From assembly GCA_963762635.1 (NCBI GenBank), contig CAVXLQ010000003.1, positions 434,001 through 498,000 of the forward strand: a stretch of DNA of 64,000 nucleotides. Reading direction: 5' to 3'. The position numbers and the translations under genes were made by a program. The notes under the pieces were generated by a model, which was given only the letters and a program-made list of their open reading frames with translations, did no database searches and had not been told where the DNA came from. Below, in pieces: positions 40,692-49,591 of the stretch. Within the stretch, counting starts at the first letter, position 1. Every line of letters starts with the position of its first letter. This stretch comes from Tenggerimyces sp963762635. GTDB lineage: Bacteria; Actinomycetota; Actinomycetes; Propionibacteriales; Actinopolymorphaceae.

Positions 40692-42047
40692 ATGGTCGTA
40701 CGTCGGATGCGTTCCGGCGTCGTCGCCGCCACGGTGCTCGCGTTCGTTGCGGCACTCGCCCTGGCCACCGCGCCGGGTGCCGTGGCAGAAGACCGGCCCC
40801 AACAGTCGACGTTGCCCGCTCTCGAGGCCGTCGAGAAGAGCTATCCCGAGGACGCGGCCGCTCGGGACTTCAACACCGGCCCGGCCGGCTGGTCGTTCGC
40901 CCAGGACTACTCCACCGGCTGCTGGGACCGCGGCACCGCCTGCCCGAAGGTCGCCGGCGAGTGGCAGATCGACGGCGGCCAGCTGGGCGAGGGCGACGGC
41001 TACCTGAGGTTCCGCGGCAACGCCACGTCCGTCGGCTCGCCGTGGGGCGAGGGCTCGTACGCCGACTGGAGCTCGCCGTGGTTCACCTACGCCAGCCGCG
41101 ACGCCGAGAGCTGGGCGATCGCGTTCGACTGGAAGTCCAGCAAGACCGACTACACGCTCGGCTGGAACGGGTTGCGGTTCGAGCTCCGTGACGAGGCCAA
41201 CCGGGTCGTCCGTACGGTGGTCCCCGGTACGGTCGCCGCTCCCACGAGCAGCTGGCGGCAGCTGACCGTCCCGTTCGACGGTCGCGGCGCGTTCCGAACG
41301 GGCCAGCGGTACCGGATCCACGCCGTCGCGATCGACTACTCCGGTCCGAGCGCCGCGACGCTCGGCAACCAGGACGTCGACAACGTCACGTTCACGACGA
41401 GCACGGCGCCCGGCCCGACGCCGATCGCGCGCTGCGCGGCGGAGCCGGACCTCCCGAGCGGCGTCGCGGACGCCGCGATCGCGTTGCTCTCCGGCAAGCC
41501 GGCGAGCGTCTGCCAGGCGAGCGAGCCGCTCCACGACGACGGGCTCCCGGCCGCGAAGCTCGCCGACAAGCTCGCGACAACGCCAGGCATCGAGGACGTC
41601 GTCCAGGCCGGCGCCGGCGCGTTCACCGTCGTCGACGTCGCGTCCGGACAAACCGGCGCCTGGGCCGTCGGCCGCGACCCGATCCCGAACGGCTCCCCGC
41701 AGCGCTTCTACGCGTGGGTGGGGCGTTCGTCGAACGTCGCCGTGTTCTTCGTGACCTACCAGCCGCAGCAGGCTGTCGACCAGCTGATGAACGGCAACGG
41801 CACCATGCCCGGCGCCGCCACCGGAGTGATCCAGGGCCAGCTCGAAGCGGCTGGCGAGGTCCTGGCAGATCCAGTCGGAGAGGTGATGATCGACCCGTCC
41901 TGGACGCTCGACAACGCGATCTGGCACGTGGCGACGGCGCTGGCCCGTCAGGGAATGCCGAACGGTGCCCTCCCGATCCCCGCGGGGTCGGACGGCCTGG
42001 TCGAGCTCCCCGACGTCGGTGTCCCTGAACTGCCCGCCGCGCGCTGA
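40692..42047 (+). CDS. Secreted protein of unknown function with beta-sandwich domain
   Basis: A 451-residue exported protein. Residues 1-32 are a signal peptide (RRMRSGVVAATVLAFVAALALA). Residues about 60-235 look like a jelly-roll or carbohydrate-binding-type domain (FNTGPAGWSFAQDYSTGCWD; SSPWFTYASRDAESWAIAFDWK; TSSWRQLTVPFDGRGAF). The remainder begins with a cysteine pair (ARCAAEPDLP, PASVCQASEP) and has an unknown fold; I do not recognise a family. The ATG at 40692 follows a weak site; an ATG at 40707 is also possible. It is the first gene behind the strong palindromic promoter and precedes the FAD-like and FHA genes. Confidence 0.75.
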   Translation: MVVRRMRSGVVAATVLAFVAALALATAPGAVAEDRPQQSTLPALEAVEKSYPEDAAARDFNTGPAGWSFAQDYSTGCWDRGTACPKVAGEWQIDGGQLGEGDGYLRFRGNATSVGSPWGEGSYADWSSPWFTYASRDAESWAIAFDWKSSKTDYTLGWNGLRFELRDEANRVVRTVVPGTVAAPTSSWRQLTVPFDGRGAFRTGQRYRIHAVAIDYSGPSAATLGNQDVDNVTFTTSTAPGPTPIARCAAEPDLPSGVADAAIALLSGKPASVCQASEPLHDDGLPAAKLADKLATTPGIEDVVQAGAGAFTVVDVASGQTGAWAVGRDPIPNGSPQRFYAWVGRSSNVAVFFVTYQPQQAVDQLMNGNGTMPGAATGVIQGQLEAAGEVLADPVGEVMIDPSWTLDNAIWHVATALARQGMPNGALPIPAGSDGLVELPDVGVPELPAAR

Positions 42048-42078
42048 GCCGCATCAGCTCGTTCGGAGAGGGCAGAGA

Positions 42079-42114
42079 AGTGGACCCGCGTCCGGCCTCG
42101 GGCGTGGGTCCACT
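42079..42114 (+). terminator. Intercistronic hairpin
   Basis: AGTGGACCC (42079-42087) pairs with GGGTCCACT (42106-42114). It lies between the secreted-protein gene and the FAD-like gene and has no T run, so it may be a partial terminator or an mRNA-processing site that lowers expression of the later genes. Confidence 0.5.
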
Positions 42115-42166
42115 GTCGTTGACGAATCCTCGATCGGCCCTGTGGCCAAGTCGGAAGGAGATCACG

Positions 42167-43492
42167 ATGACCGTGCTTGACGTCCCCGCCTCGTCGCATC
42201 GCGCGAGCAGTGCTCCCGCCGACCTGCTCTCGACGCCCGTCTGGACCGACGAGGACGTCGCGGCGGCGGACCTGCCGATCATCGACAGCCAGCTCGTCAG
42301 CATCGGCGGTGGGTTGGGTTCGTTCGCGCTCGTCGACGTTCTGCGCATCGCCGGCGTCGAGACCGAACGTCTCCGCGTCCTCGGTCCGACGCACTGGCCG
42401 GACGACTCGTACCGCTATCTCTGCGAGTCCTCGGGACTGTCGGCGGACGACCGGCTGCGTTCGGGCCGGCGGATCGACAACATCTGGGGCTTCCCGAGCT
42501 ACGCGCTGCAGTCGGCGTGGCGGGAACGCGACGTCAAGGCGCTCTTGCGTCGGCCGCCGACGGCCGGCCAGGTCAACCAGGGCATCCGGCGCGAGGCCGA
42601 GCGGATCGGCTGGTCGGCCGTGCACGCTCCCGGCAGCGTCCGCGTCCTCCGGCGCCGACAGGGCGGCGGCTTCTACTCGCTGCTGGAAGGCGTCGGCGGA
42701 GCGCTCGCGTACCGGTCGGAGTTCGTCCACCTCGCGGTCGGCTATCCCGCGCTGCGGTTTCTCCCACAGCTGCGGGAGTTCCGCGCCCACTACGGCGACA
42801 ACCATCGCTTCGTGCACGTATACGAGCCGCACGAGCACGTCTACCGCACGCTCGTCACCCGCCCCGGCACCGTCATGGTGCGCGGCGTCGATGTCGCCGC
42901 GGCGCGGGTGCTGCAGCGGCTCGTCGACGACCGCGAGTCCTCGGACGCGCCGACGCGGATCGTGCACCTGTTCAGCGAAGCGGCGGATCGCGCGAAGTTC
43001 CTGCGCGAGTGGAAGCGGTTGCTCGAACGTGGCCTGGACGAGGGCTGGTACGTCGCGCAGGAAGGCCAGCTCGTCGAGGTGCTTCCCGACGTCGACGGCC
43101 GGCTGCTCGCGCGCGGCCAGGACGCCGCCGGTGGGCGGTTGAAGCTCGGCGCGGACTTCGTCATCGACGCGACCGGCCTCGACGGCGACGTGTCCGGGCA
43201 CGAGCTGCTGTCGGACCTGATGTCGGTGTCCGGCGCGGTGCGCGGCCCGCTCGGCAGGCTCTCGGTCAGCCAGCGGTTCGAGGTCGTCGGAACGCGCAAC
43301 GGCAGCGGGCGCATCTACGCGTCGGGCCCGATCGCGATCAGCGAGCTGGGCAGCCCCGACTCGTTCGGAGGTCTCGTCGGCGCGGCCTGGACGATCTGCG
43401 ATGAGCTTGCCCAACAGGGATTCTGCGAGCGGATTGGCCTCGGCCGGTCGGTCGCGCAGTGGTTGCGGTGGTTGCGAGGGAGAGCGCTATGA
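42167..43492 (+). CDS. Rossmann-fold, FAD/NAD-binding-like protein
   Basis: A 441-residue cytosolic protein. The dinucleotide-binding start is VSIGGGLGSFALVDVLRIAG (GxGxxS at 47-52). A second strand-turn-helix, GTVMVRGVDVAAARVLQRLV, suggests a second nucleotide-binding fold, and the late DFVIDATGLDGDVSGHELL resembles the ATG motif of FAD-dependent reductases and monooxygenases. The end, GGLVGAAWTICDELAQQG, is like the FAD-contact helix of such proteins. No substrate is known. The ATG at 42167 has GGAAGGAG upstream. Its TGA overlaps the FHA gene start (ATGA), so the two products are made together. Confidence 0.7.
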   Translation: MTVLDVPASSHRASSAPADLLSTPVWTDEDVAAADLPIIDSQLVSIGGGLGSFALVDVLRIAGVETERLRVLGPTHWPDDSYRYLCESSGLSADDRLRSGRRIDNIWGFPSYALQSAWRERDVKALLRRPPTAGQVNQGIRREAERIGWSAVHAPGSVRVLRRRQGGGFYSLLEGVGGALAYRSEFVHLAVGYPALRFLPQLREFRAHYGDNHRFVHVYEPHEHVYRTLVTRPGTVMVRGVDVAAARVLQRLVDDRESSDAPTRIVHLFSEAADRAKFLREWKRLLERGLDEGWYVAQEGQLVEVLPDVDGRLLARGQDAAGGRLKLGADFVIDATGLDGDVSGHELLSDLMSVSGAVRGPLGRLSVSQRFEVVGTRNGSGRIYASGPIAISELGSPDSFGGLVGAAWTICDELAQQGFCERIGLGRSVAQWLRWLRGRAL

Positions 43493-44166
43493 CGAGTGGA
43501 CTAGCCGGCCGCGCTGCCGGCGTTGGCAGTCGTGGCCCCGGCGCGGCCGGACGACATGCCGCGGGCCTGCATCGTTCGCGGGTGCTGGCCGAACCCGAGT
43601 CGTGGGAGATCGAGCTGGCTCCCGTTCCGGCCCAGAACGGTGCCCACGTCGGCTACCGGCCCGAGGCCGGGTGGGTCGAGGGAATCCGCTGCCGGAACGG
43701 GCACTTCTGCCATCCGGCGGCGCAGTACTGCACGACGTGCGGCTCGTCGATGCTGCAGCTGGCGGCGGTGCGGGTCCTCGACCGCCGGCCGCCGCTCGGC
43801 GTACTGGTGGTGGATGACGGCACGATCGTGCCGTTGGACGTCGACCTGGTGATCGGCGCGGATCCGAGCGAGGACGACAGCGTGCGGTTCGGGATCGCGG
43901 GCTCGTTGGCGTTGGCGGGCGCTGCTGGGGCGGGGCTCGCCGACGTGCACTGCGACCTTCGGCTGCGCGGGTGGAACGTCCTCATCCGAGACCGGGGCAC
44001 CGAGGCGGGAACGTTCCTCGGCCAGCCGAACCAGAGCTGGGTGCGGGTGTCGGATCGCGAACGTACGCAGGTGTTGCCGGGCTGTGCGATCAGGATCGGC
44101 GGCCGCGAGCTCCGGTTCGAGTCCCGTCACGCTCCCTTGCCGGAGCACGCGGCCGCGTCCGCTTGA
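43489..44166 (+). CDS. Zinc-ribbon protein with degenerate FHA domain
   Basis: A 225-residue cytosolic protein. A four-ligand zinc motif, CRNGHFCHPAAQYCTTCG (Cys68, His72, Cys81, Cys84), is followed by an FHA-type beta-sandwich (about 100-215: VPLDVDLVIGADP, VHCDLRLRGWNVLIRDRGTEAGTFL). Actinobacterial FHA proteins with the same ribbon exist, but here the phosphothreonine-contact residues are missing: GR is GA, SxxH is AxxH-like LADVH, and NGT is AGT. It may therefore have lost phosphopeptide binding and act as a scaffold. It is coupled by ATGA to the Rossmann protein and ends 5 nt from the convergent GH20 gene. Confidence 0.78.
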   Translation: MTSGLAGRAAGVGSRGPGAAGRHAAGLHRSRVLAEPESWEIELAPVPAQNGAHVGYRPEAGWVEGIRCRNGHFCHPAAQYCTTCGSSMLQLAAVRVLDRRPPLGVLVVDDGTIVPLDVDLVIGADPSEDDSVRFGIAGSLALAGAAGAGLADVHCDLRLRGWNVLIRDRGTEAGTFLGQPNQSWVRVSDRERTQVLPGCAIRIGGRELRFESRHAPLPEHAAASA

Positions 44167-44171
44167 GCGCC

Positions 44172-46815
44172 TCAGGCCCGCAGGCGGCCGTCGTTGTAGC
44201 CACCCTGGATCGTCGCCCAGGCTGACCAACCGCCGTTGGCGCCGCCCTCGGTCCAGGACGTCGTGCCGACCCGGTTGTCGTCGGTCGCGGTCGTCAACGT
44301 GGGCTTGCCACCGACGACGGACGCGCTGATCCACGCGTTCGGCGCGACCAGCCCGTCGTGGTAGCCGGTGGGGATCGCGAACCACTCGTGCCAGCCGCCG
44401 TTGGTCGGGATGTCCGCGGACCAGAACGTCGACATGACGTGCCGATCGGCCGCGATCGCGAACAGCTGCGGTTTGCCGTTGGTGGTCGTCGCGACCAGGC
44501 GCGTATTGGGTGCCACGACGCCGTTCGCGTGGCCGGTCGGGATCGCGAACCACTCGTGCCAACCGCCGTTGGTCGGGATGTCCGCGGACCAGAACGTCGA
44601 GATCACCTGCCGGTCCGGGGCGATCGCGAACAGCTGCGTGTGGCCGTTCACCGCAGCGACCGTGATCGCGGTGTTGGCCGCGACCTTGCCGTCGGCGTGG
44701 CCGGTCGGGATCGCGAACCAGTTCGCCCAACCCCCGTTGGTCGGATTGGACGGCTGCCAGAACGTGGACATCACGTGCCCGTCCGGCGCGACCGTGTAGA
44801 TCTGGCTCCCCGCTGTGGCCACGGACGCGTTCGCCGCGGTCTTGCCGTCGAAGAAGCCGCCGGCGATGTCGAACCAGCCGTTCCAACCGCCGTTCGTGGG
44901 GATCGTCGAGGGTTGGTAGAACGTGGACATCACGTGCCCGTCCGGCGCGATGGCGAACAGCTGCGGGACCTCGGCGTTGACGAACGACGCCGTGACGACC
45001 GCGTTCGGTCCGGACTTACCGTCGTAGAAGCCGCCCGCGATGCTCATCCAGTCGTGCCAGCCGCCGTTGCTCGGGATGGCCGCGTCGAAGTACGTCCACA
45101 GCACGCGGCCGTCCTGCGCGGTGGTGAACAGCCTGCCGCCGAACTCCGTGACAGCGGCGTTCGCACGCGCCTTGCCGGTCCCGTAGCCGTTCGTGAGAGC
45201 GCTCCACGGACGCCAAGCCCCGTTGGCGAACGACGTCGTGATCACGTTGTTGTCGATGCTGACCGCGAACAGCTTCGCGTCGGCCGACGCGGTGACGGCG
45301 GAGCGGATCGTCGGCGTGGACGCCGGCGGAGCGACGTTGCCGGGCGCCTTGCCGACGGCGTCGATGATCGGCGCGAACGCGGCGTACGTCCCCGCGGTCC
45401 TCGGTGATCCCCACAGGAGCTGGGCGAGCGAACGCTCGGGAGCGTAGAGCTTGTCGGTGATTGTCTGCCAGGAGTCGTTGCCGCTGAACGCCAACCACAC
45501 ATGGAGCTTCGAGCCGGTGATCTTCGGATGGTCGTCGGGGAGGGCGGGGCTGCCGTCGAACTGTCCGAGCCGGAACTGCTCGTAGATCTTGGCGGCGTCG
45601 AGCTGGTGTCCTCCAGCCCAGTTGTCGTAGTAGGTGTAGTCGAGGTGGCAGTTCTGCAGCTCGTACCCGTCGGCGATCAGCTGGTGGGCGGGTCGGCCCC
45701 AGTGGACCCAGTGCTCGATGACCACATCCCGTTCGACCGGGACGTTGCGCCAGGTGAGGTACGTGTCGTTCCACATCCGCAGCCGCTTGCCCTGCGGCTG
45801 GACCAATCCCCTGACGTAGTTGATGAAACCGCTGAACGTGTCGAACGAGCTGGCGTCCGCGCCGTAGTGCGCGCGGGCGTAGGCGAGGAAGTTGCGGTCC
45901 CACTCCTGAACGTCCGAGCCGGCGAGGAACTCGTCCGCCGCGGTGTGCCACCACGGCGACGGGATCCCCGGGACGAGCGGCGCGATCTTGTCCCGGGTCC
46001 AGGTGTACGCGGCGTCCTTGCCGATGTGCAGGTCGGTGGGACGCCCGGGCACCTGGAGGTCGGGTCGGTTCGGCAGGTCGTAGTCCATGTGCGAGGGGAC
46101 GCCGAACATCGGTACGGCGGTGAGGTGGTAGCGCCGCGCGTACTCCGCGACCTGCTGCATCTGCGCCAACGGTGCGTTCGGATAGCCGACGGCGAACCAG
46201 ATCATGTTCAGCTTGAGGTAGGAGAGCTCGCGGATCTGGTGCTGCCAGAACGACAGCGGGACGTTCACCGGGGCGTTGCTGATCAGGAAGCCGCGCTCCT
46301 TGTACTTCGGCCAGTCGCGGATCGTTCCCGCCGGGAGGTGGGCGGACCGGCGGAGGAACTGCAGGAACGTACGGGTGCCGAAGAACGCGCCCGTGGCCGC
46401 TCGCGCCTGGATGCGGGAGGCTCGAGCCGATCGTCATCAGGTAGCCCTCGGTGCCGAGCTGTGCATCGGTCGAGCCGAGGGTGAGGAAGACGTCGCCTGG
46501 TGCCGGGCTCGCGGCCTGGACGGGCGAGTAGCGGATGCCGGTCGTGACGAGCAGGTCGTCGCTGAGGGTGGCCGCGGCCTGCGCGAGCGCGGCCTGGTGC
46601 GCGGAGTCGACGACGAGCCGGCTGCGGGAGTCGAACAGGAACGCACCGCTCGCCGGCATCCACTGCTGGGGCGCCGGGATCAGTGGTGCCTCGGGCGCGG
46701 CGGCGACCGTGACTGCCGCGCGAGCCGGGTCGGTGCGCAGGCCGGGAAGGGCCGCGCTGGCGGCGAGGACTCCGGTGGACGCGAGAACGGTCCGCCGGGT
46801 GGGACGTACGGGCAT
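44172..46815 (-). pseudogene. Secreted GH20 hexosaminidase fused to a PLL-like propeller, one frameshift
   Basis: Read through one indel near 46425 this is an exported protein of about 880 residues. The start ATG at 46815 follows GGAGG and opens a Tat signal (RPTRRTVLASTGVLAASAALPG). An N-terminal hexosaminidase-type domain is followed, after the frame change (GYLMTIG to ATGAFFGTRTFLQFLRR), by a GH20-like barrel with the acid pair in WWHTAADEFL. From about 45300 downwards there are six full repeats of about 50 residues with the core NGGWHEWFAIPTGH and LFAIAPDGHVMSTFW; with a split seventh blade they form a PLL-type (Photorhabdus lectin) propeller that would bind sugars. The frameshift may be a sequence error. 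Confidence 0.82.
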
Positions 46816-46856
46816 GGCACCTCCAGGGACGAAGCAACGGATAGGTGCACTGCGGC

Positions 46857-46882
46857 CGTATCTACGAGTTCCCGTAGATACG
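46857..46882. promoter_or_regulatory. Perfect 10-bp palindrome upstream of the GH20 gene
   Basis: CGTATCTACG and CGTAGATACG are perfect inverted repeats with a 6-nt spacer (AGTTCC), starting 42 nt upstream of the GH20 start. The position suits an operator for a sugar-responsive repressor or a 5'-UTR hairpin. No regulator gene is adjacent. The rest of the 46816-47095 gap is AT-richer and has no gene. Confidence 0.5.
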
Positions 46883-47095
46883 ACTGGAATAGAGAAGCAT
46901 GCACGAGTGTGCTTCGAGGTGATGCGAGCGTGCAAGTTGCTTCGAGTTGACAATCACAAAGTTGCATCTTGATGCCAAAAACCGTTCAGGCTGACTCCCG
47001 ATGACTGAGTCACGGTTTGGTCTCATTTGGATGGAATGCCCTAATTTCCCGAGATGCGGGCATAACTACGTATCGTCATGTCGCGTTGACAAGCC

Positions 47096-47533
47096 GTGAG
47101 GAATGGGATCGAGGCGATCCAGCGTCGGATGGCGAGGCCGTGGCTGCGGGCCATGGGCGTCGTCGTCTACCCGCTGCCTTGGTTGGTCTTCGTTCAGGAG
47201 GCCGGCCAGAGCTGGGGGCTGGTACGCGTCGGCGGCTGGACCGCGTTCGCGCTCTATCTGCTGATCGGGATCGCCGAGCTCGCCGTCGTCTGGGGCCAGA
47301 CGCACGGCCGACAGGTCGGGATGGCGGCCGGGTTCCTGCGCGGCCTCGGCTGGCAGGACAAGGCCCGGCGCCGTCTCGTCCCGGCGACGGTCGCACAGCT
47401 GGCCGGGAGACACCGGGCCGCCGAGGCGGATCGGCAGCTCGTCCGGCCGCAGCGATTCGGCCGGCATCGCGCTCCCGGCCGTCATGCCCTCCGCGCCACG
47501 ACGTCAGTCGCGGGAGGGCATCGCGCCGTCTGA
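47096..47533 (+). CDS. Small membrane protein of unknown function
   Basis: A 145-residue protein. The first half has two predicted membrane helices (WLRAMGVVVYPLPWLVFVQ, GGWTAFALYLLIGIAELAVVW). The second half is Arg/Ala-rich (RRRLVPATVAQLAGRHRAAEADRQ) and low in recognisable structure, so a frameshift near 47350 cannot be excluded. GTG 47096 has no clear ribosome site. It ends shortly before a strong terminator. No family is recognised. Confidence 0.45.
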   Translation: MRNGIEAIQRRMARPWLRAMGVVVYPLPWLVFVQEAGQSWGLVRVGGWTAFALYLLIGIAELAVVWGQTHGRQVGMAAGFLRGLGWQDKARRRLVPATVAQLAGRHRAAEADRQLVRPQRFGRHRAPGRHALRATTSVAGGHRAV

Positions 47534-47563
47534 GCTCACGGGGAGTTCAGGCGGCGGCAAAAC

Positions 47564-47610
47564 AAGACCTGCCGGAACAGCTTCACGGGGGAGCTGTTCC
47601 GGCAGGTCTT
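47564..47610. terminator. Strong bidirectional terminator before rpmB
   Basis: AAGACCTGCCGGAACAGCT (47564-47582) is a perfect 19-bp inverted repeat of 47592-47610, with a 9-nt loop. On the minus strand it is followed by TTGTTTTG, ending rpmB transcription; on the plus strand by TTGTCG. Confidence 0.92.
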
Positions 47611-47653
47611 TGTCGTACTGAGGTCCGCGCTTAGCGCGTGACCGCCTCGCGCT

Positions 47654-47839
47654 TTAGCGCGAGACCTTCCCCGCCTTCAGGCAGGACGTGCAGACGTTGA
47701 GGCGCTTCGGCGTGCCCTGGACCGTCGCGCGAACCCGCTGAATGTTCGGGTCGAAACGCCGACGCGTCCGGCGGTGCGAGTGGGACACGTTGTTGCCGAA
47801 GCCCGGCCCCTTGCCACAGACATCGCAGACGGCAGCCAC
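47654..47839 (-). CDS. rpmB: 50S ribosomal protein L28
   Basis: A 61-residue large-subunit protein. AAVCDVCGKGPGFGNNVSHSHRRTRRRF is the L28 pattern, here noted in two parts: CDVCGKGPGFGNNVSHS and HRRTRRRFDPNIQRVRA. It keeps both cysteine pairs (CDVC and CTSC), so it is the zinc-containing form that is usually expressed with zinc available. The GTG at 47839 follows AGGAG by 8 nt. It is divergent from the DAK gene, as in other actinobacteria. Confidence 0.95.
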   Translation of the reverse strand: MAAVCDVCGKGPGFGNNVSHSHRRTRRRFDPNIQRVRATVQGTPKRLNVCTSCLKAGKVSR

Positions 47840-47995
47840 TGGAGACACTCCTGAATTGGTTTCATTTCCTACGGTCGCGTGCGCCGACGACAACACGCGC
47901 CGCGGGGCAACCTGTTGAGGATATCCGACCCGCGCCACCGAGCGCCAACTGGGGGAACGCCTCGATACCCTTCCAGCCTAGTAGAGGAGGTGATC

Positions 47996-49591
47996 GTGGG
48001 CGACAAACCGGGCGTCGGCCTGCTCCGGCGGTGGTGCCGCGCGGGCCTCGCCGACCTCACCGCGGCGCGGCGCGAGATCGACGTGCTGAACGTCTACCCG
48101 ATCCCGGACGCGGATACCGGCACCAACCTCCAGCTGACCATGGCCGCGGCCTGCGGCGGCGCGGAGGACGGCGAGCAGGACAGCGTCTCGGCGCTGCTCC
48201 GTACGGTCTCCCGCCACGCTCTCCTCGGCGCTCGAGGCAACTCCGGCGTGATCCTGGCCCAGCTGCTCCGTGGTGCCGCGCTGGCGCTCGACGGCAAGGC
48301 CGAGCTCGACGGGCCCGACCTGGCGCTGGCGCTGGCCGCGGCGGCCGACGCCGGGTACGTCGCGGTCGAGGTGCCCGCCGAGGGCACGATGCTGACCGTG
48401 ATCCGCGCGGCCGCCGACGCCGCGAACAAGCGCGCCGCGCAGCCCGAGCCAACGCTGCACGCGGTCGCCCTGGCCGCCGCGACGGCCGCCCGGGAGGCGC
48501 TCGCGCATACGCCCGAACAGCTCGAGGTCCTGCGCCGCGCCGGCGTCGTGGACGCGGGCGGTCGTGGCCTCGTCGTCCTGCTCGACGCGCTGGTGTCGGT
48601 GCTCTCCGGCGGCCGTGCCGAGGACGTCGTGCCGGCTCCGAGCGCGCCCACGCCGATGCCCGAGGTGCGGCTCGACCCGGACGACCCGGCGTACGAGGTG
48701 CTCTACCTGCTCGACGGCCCCGACGAGGCGATACCGCCGCTGCGGTCCGCGCTCGCGCGGCTCGGCAACTCCCTCGTCGTGGTCGGCGGCGACGGCCTGT
48801 GGAACGTGCACGTGCACGTCGACGACCCCGGCGCCGCGGTCGAGGCCGGGATCGAGGCGGGTCGGCCGCACCGGATCCGGATTACACATTTCGCGAGCGC
48901 CAGCGCCGAGGGCTGCGTGGACGTGCCGGCCGTACGAGGCGTGGTCGCGGTGGCCGCCGGGCCAGGGCTCACCGAGCTGTTCGGCAGTGCCGGCGTCACC
49001 GTGGTCGAGGCGGTGCCCGGCCGCCCGTCCTCGGCGACCGAGGTGCTGGCGGCGATCCGTACCGCAGGCACCGCCGAGGTCGTCGTACTGCCGAACGACC
49101 CCGACGGCATCGCGATCGCCGAGCAGGCAGCCGCCCGGGCTCGCGACGAGGGACTCCGTGTCGCCGTCGTACCCGCTCGCGCACAGCTGCAGGGCCTCGC
49201 GGCCTGCGCCGTGCACGACGCGTCCCGTTCGTTCGACGAGGACGTCGTCGCGATGACCGCCGCCGCTGGGCACACGCGGCACGGCGCGGTGACGGTGGCG
49301 ACGAGGGACGCGATCACGAGCGCCGGATCGTGCCGTACGGGCGACGTGCTCGGCGTCGTCGAGGGCGACTTCGCGCTGATCGGCTCCGACCTCGCCACGG
49401 TGGGCCGCGAGGTGCTCGCGCGCCTGCTCGGCGGCGGGGGCGAGCTGGTGACCGTCGTCACCGGCGCGGACGCGGACCCCGAGCTGGCCGCGGCCGTTCT
49501 GGAAGGAATACGCGCGACCCGGCCCGAGGTCGACACGATGGTGTACGACGGAGGGCAGCCCCGTTATCCCCTGCTCATCGGAGTCGAGTGA
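47996..49591 (+). CDS. DAK2 (DhaL) domain protein, fatty acid kinase FakA-like
   Basis: A 531-residue protein with an N-terminal DhaL domain: LNVYPIPDADTGTNLQLTM holds the Asp residues that bind Mg-ATP, and LLGARGNSGVILAQLLRG is the second block. A middle domain (YEVLYLLDGPDEAIPPLRSALARLGNSLVVVGGDGLWNVHVHVDDPG, here in short form) and a C-terminal DegV-like domain follow. In Firmicutes FakA phosphorylates fatty acids bound to FakB; actinobacterial homologues are always beside recG. The GTG at 47996 follows AGGAGG by 6 nt. Its stop overlaps the recG start (TGATG). Confidence 0.88.
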   Translation: MGDKPGVGLLRRWCRAGLADLTAARREIDVLNVYPIPDADTGTNLQLTMAAACGGAEDGEQDSVSALLRTVSRHALLGARGNSGVILAQLLRGAALALDGKAELDGPDLALALAAAADAGYVAVEVPAEGTMLTVIRAAADAANKRAAQPEPTLHAVALAAATAAREALAHTPEQLEVLRRAGVVDAGGRGLVVLLDALVSVLSGGRAEDVVPAPSAPTPMPEVRLDPDDPAYEVLYLLDGPDEAIPPLRSALARLGNSLVVVGGDGLWNVHVHVDDPGAAVEAGIEAGRPHRIRITHFASASAEGCVDVPAVRGVVAVAAGPGLTELFGSAGVTVVEAVPGRPSSATEVLAAIRTAGTAEVVVLPNDPDGIAIAEQAAARARDEGLRVAVVPARAQLQGLAACAVHDASRSFDEDVVAMTAAAGHTRHGAVTVATRDAITSAGSCRTGDVLGVVEGDFALIGSDLATVGREVLARLLGGGGELVTVVTGADADPELAAAVLEGIRATRPEVDTMVYDGGQPRYPLLIGVE

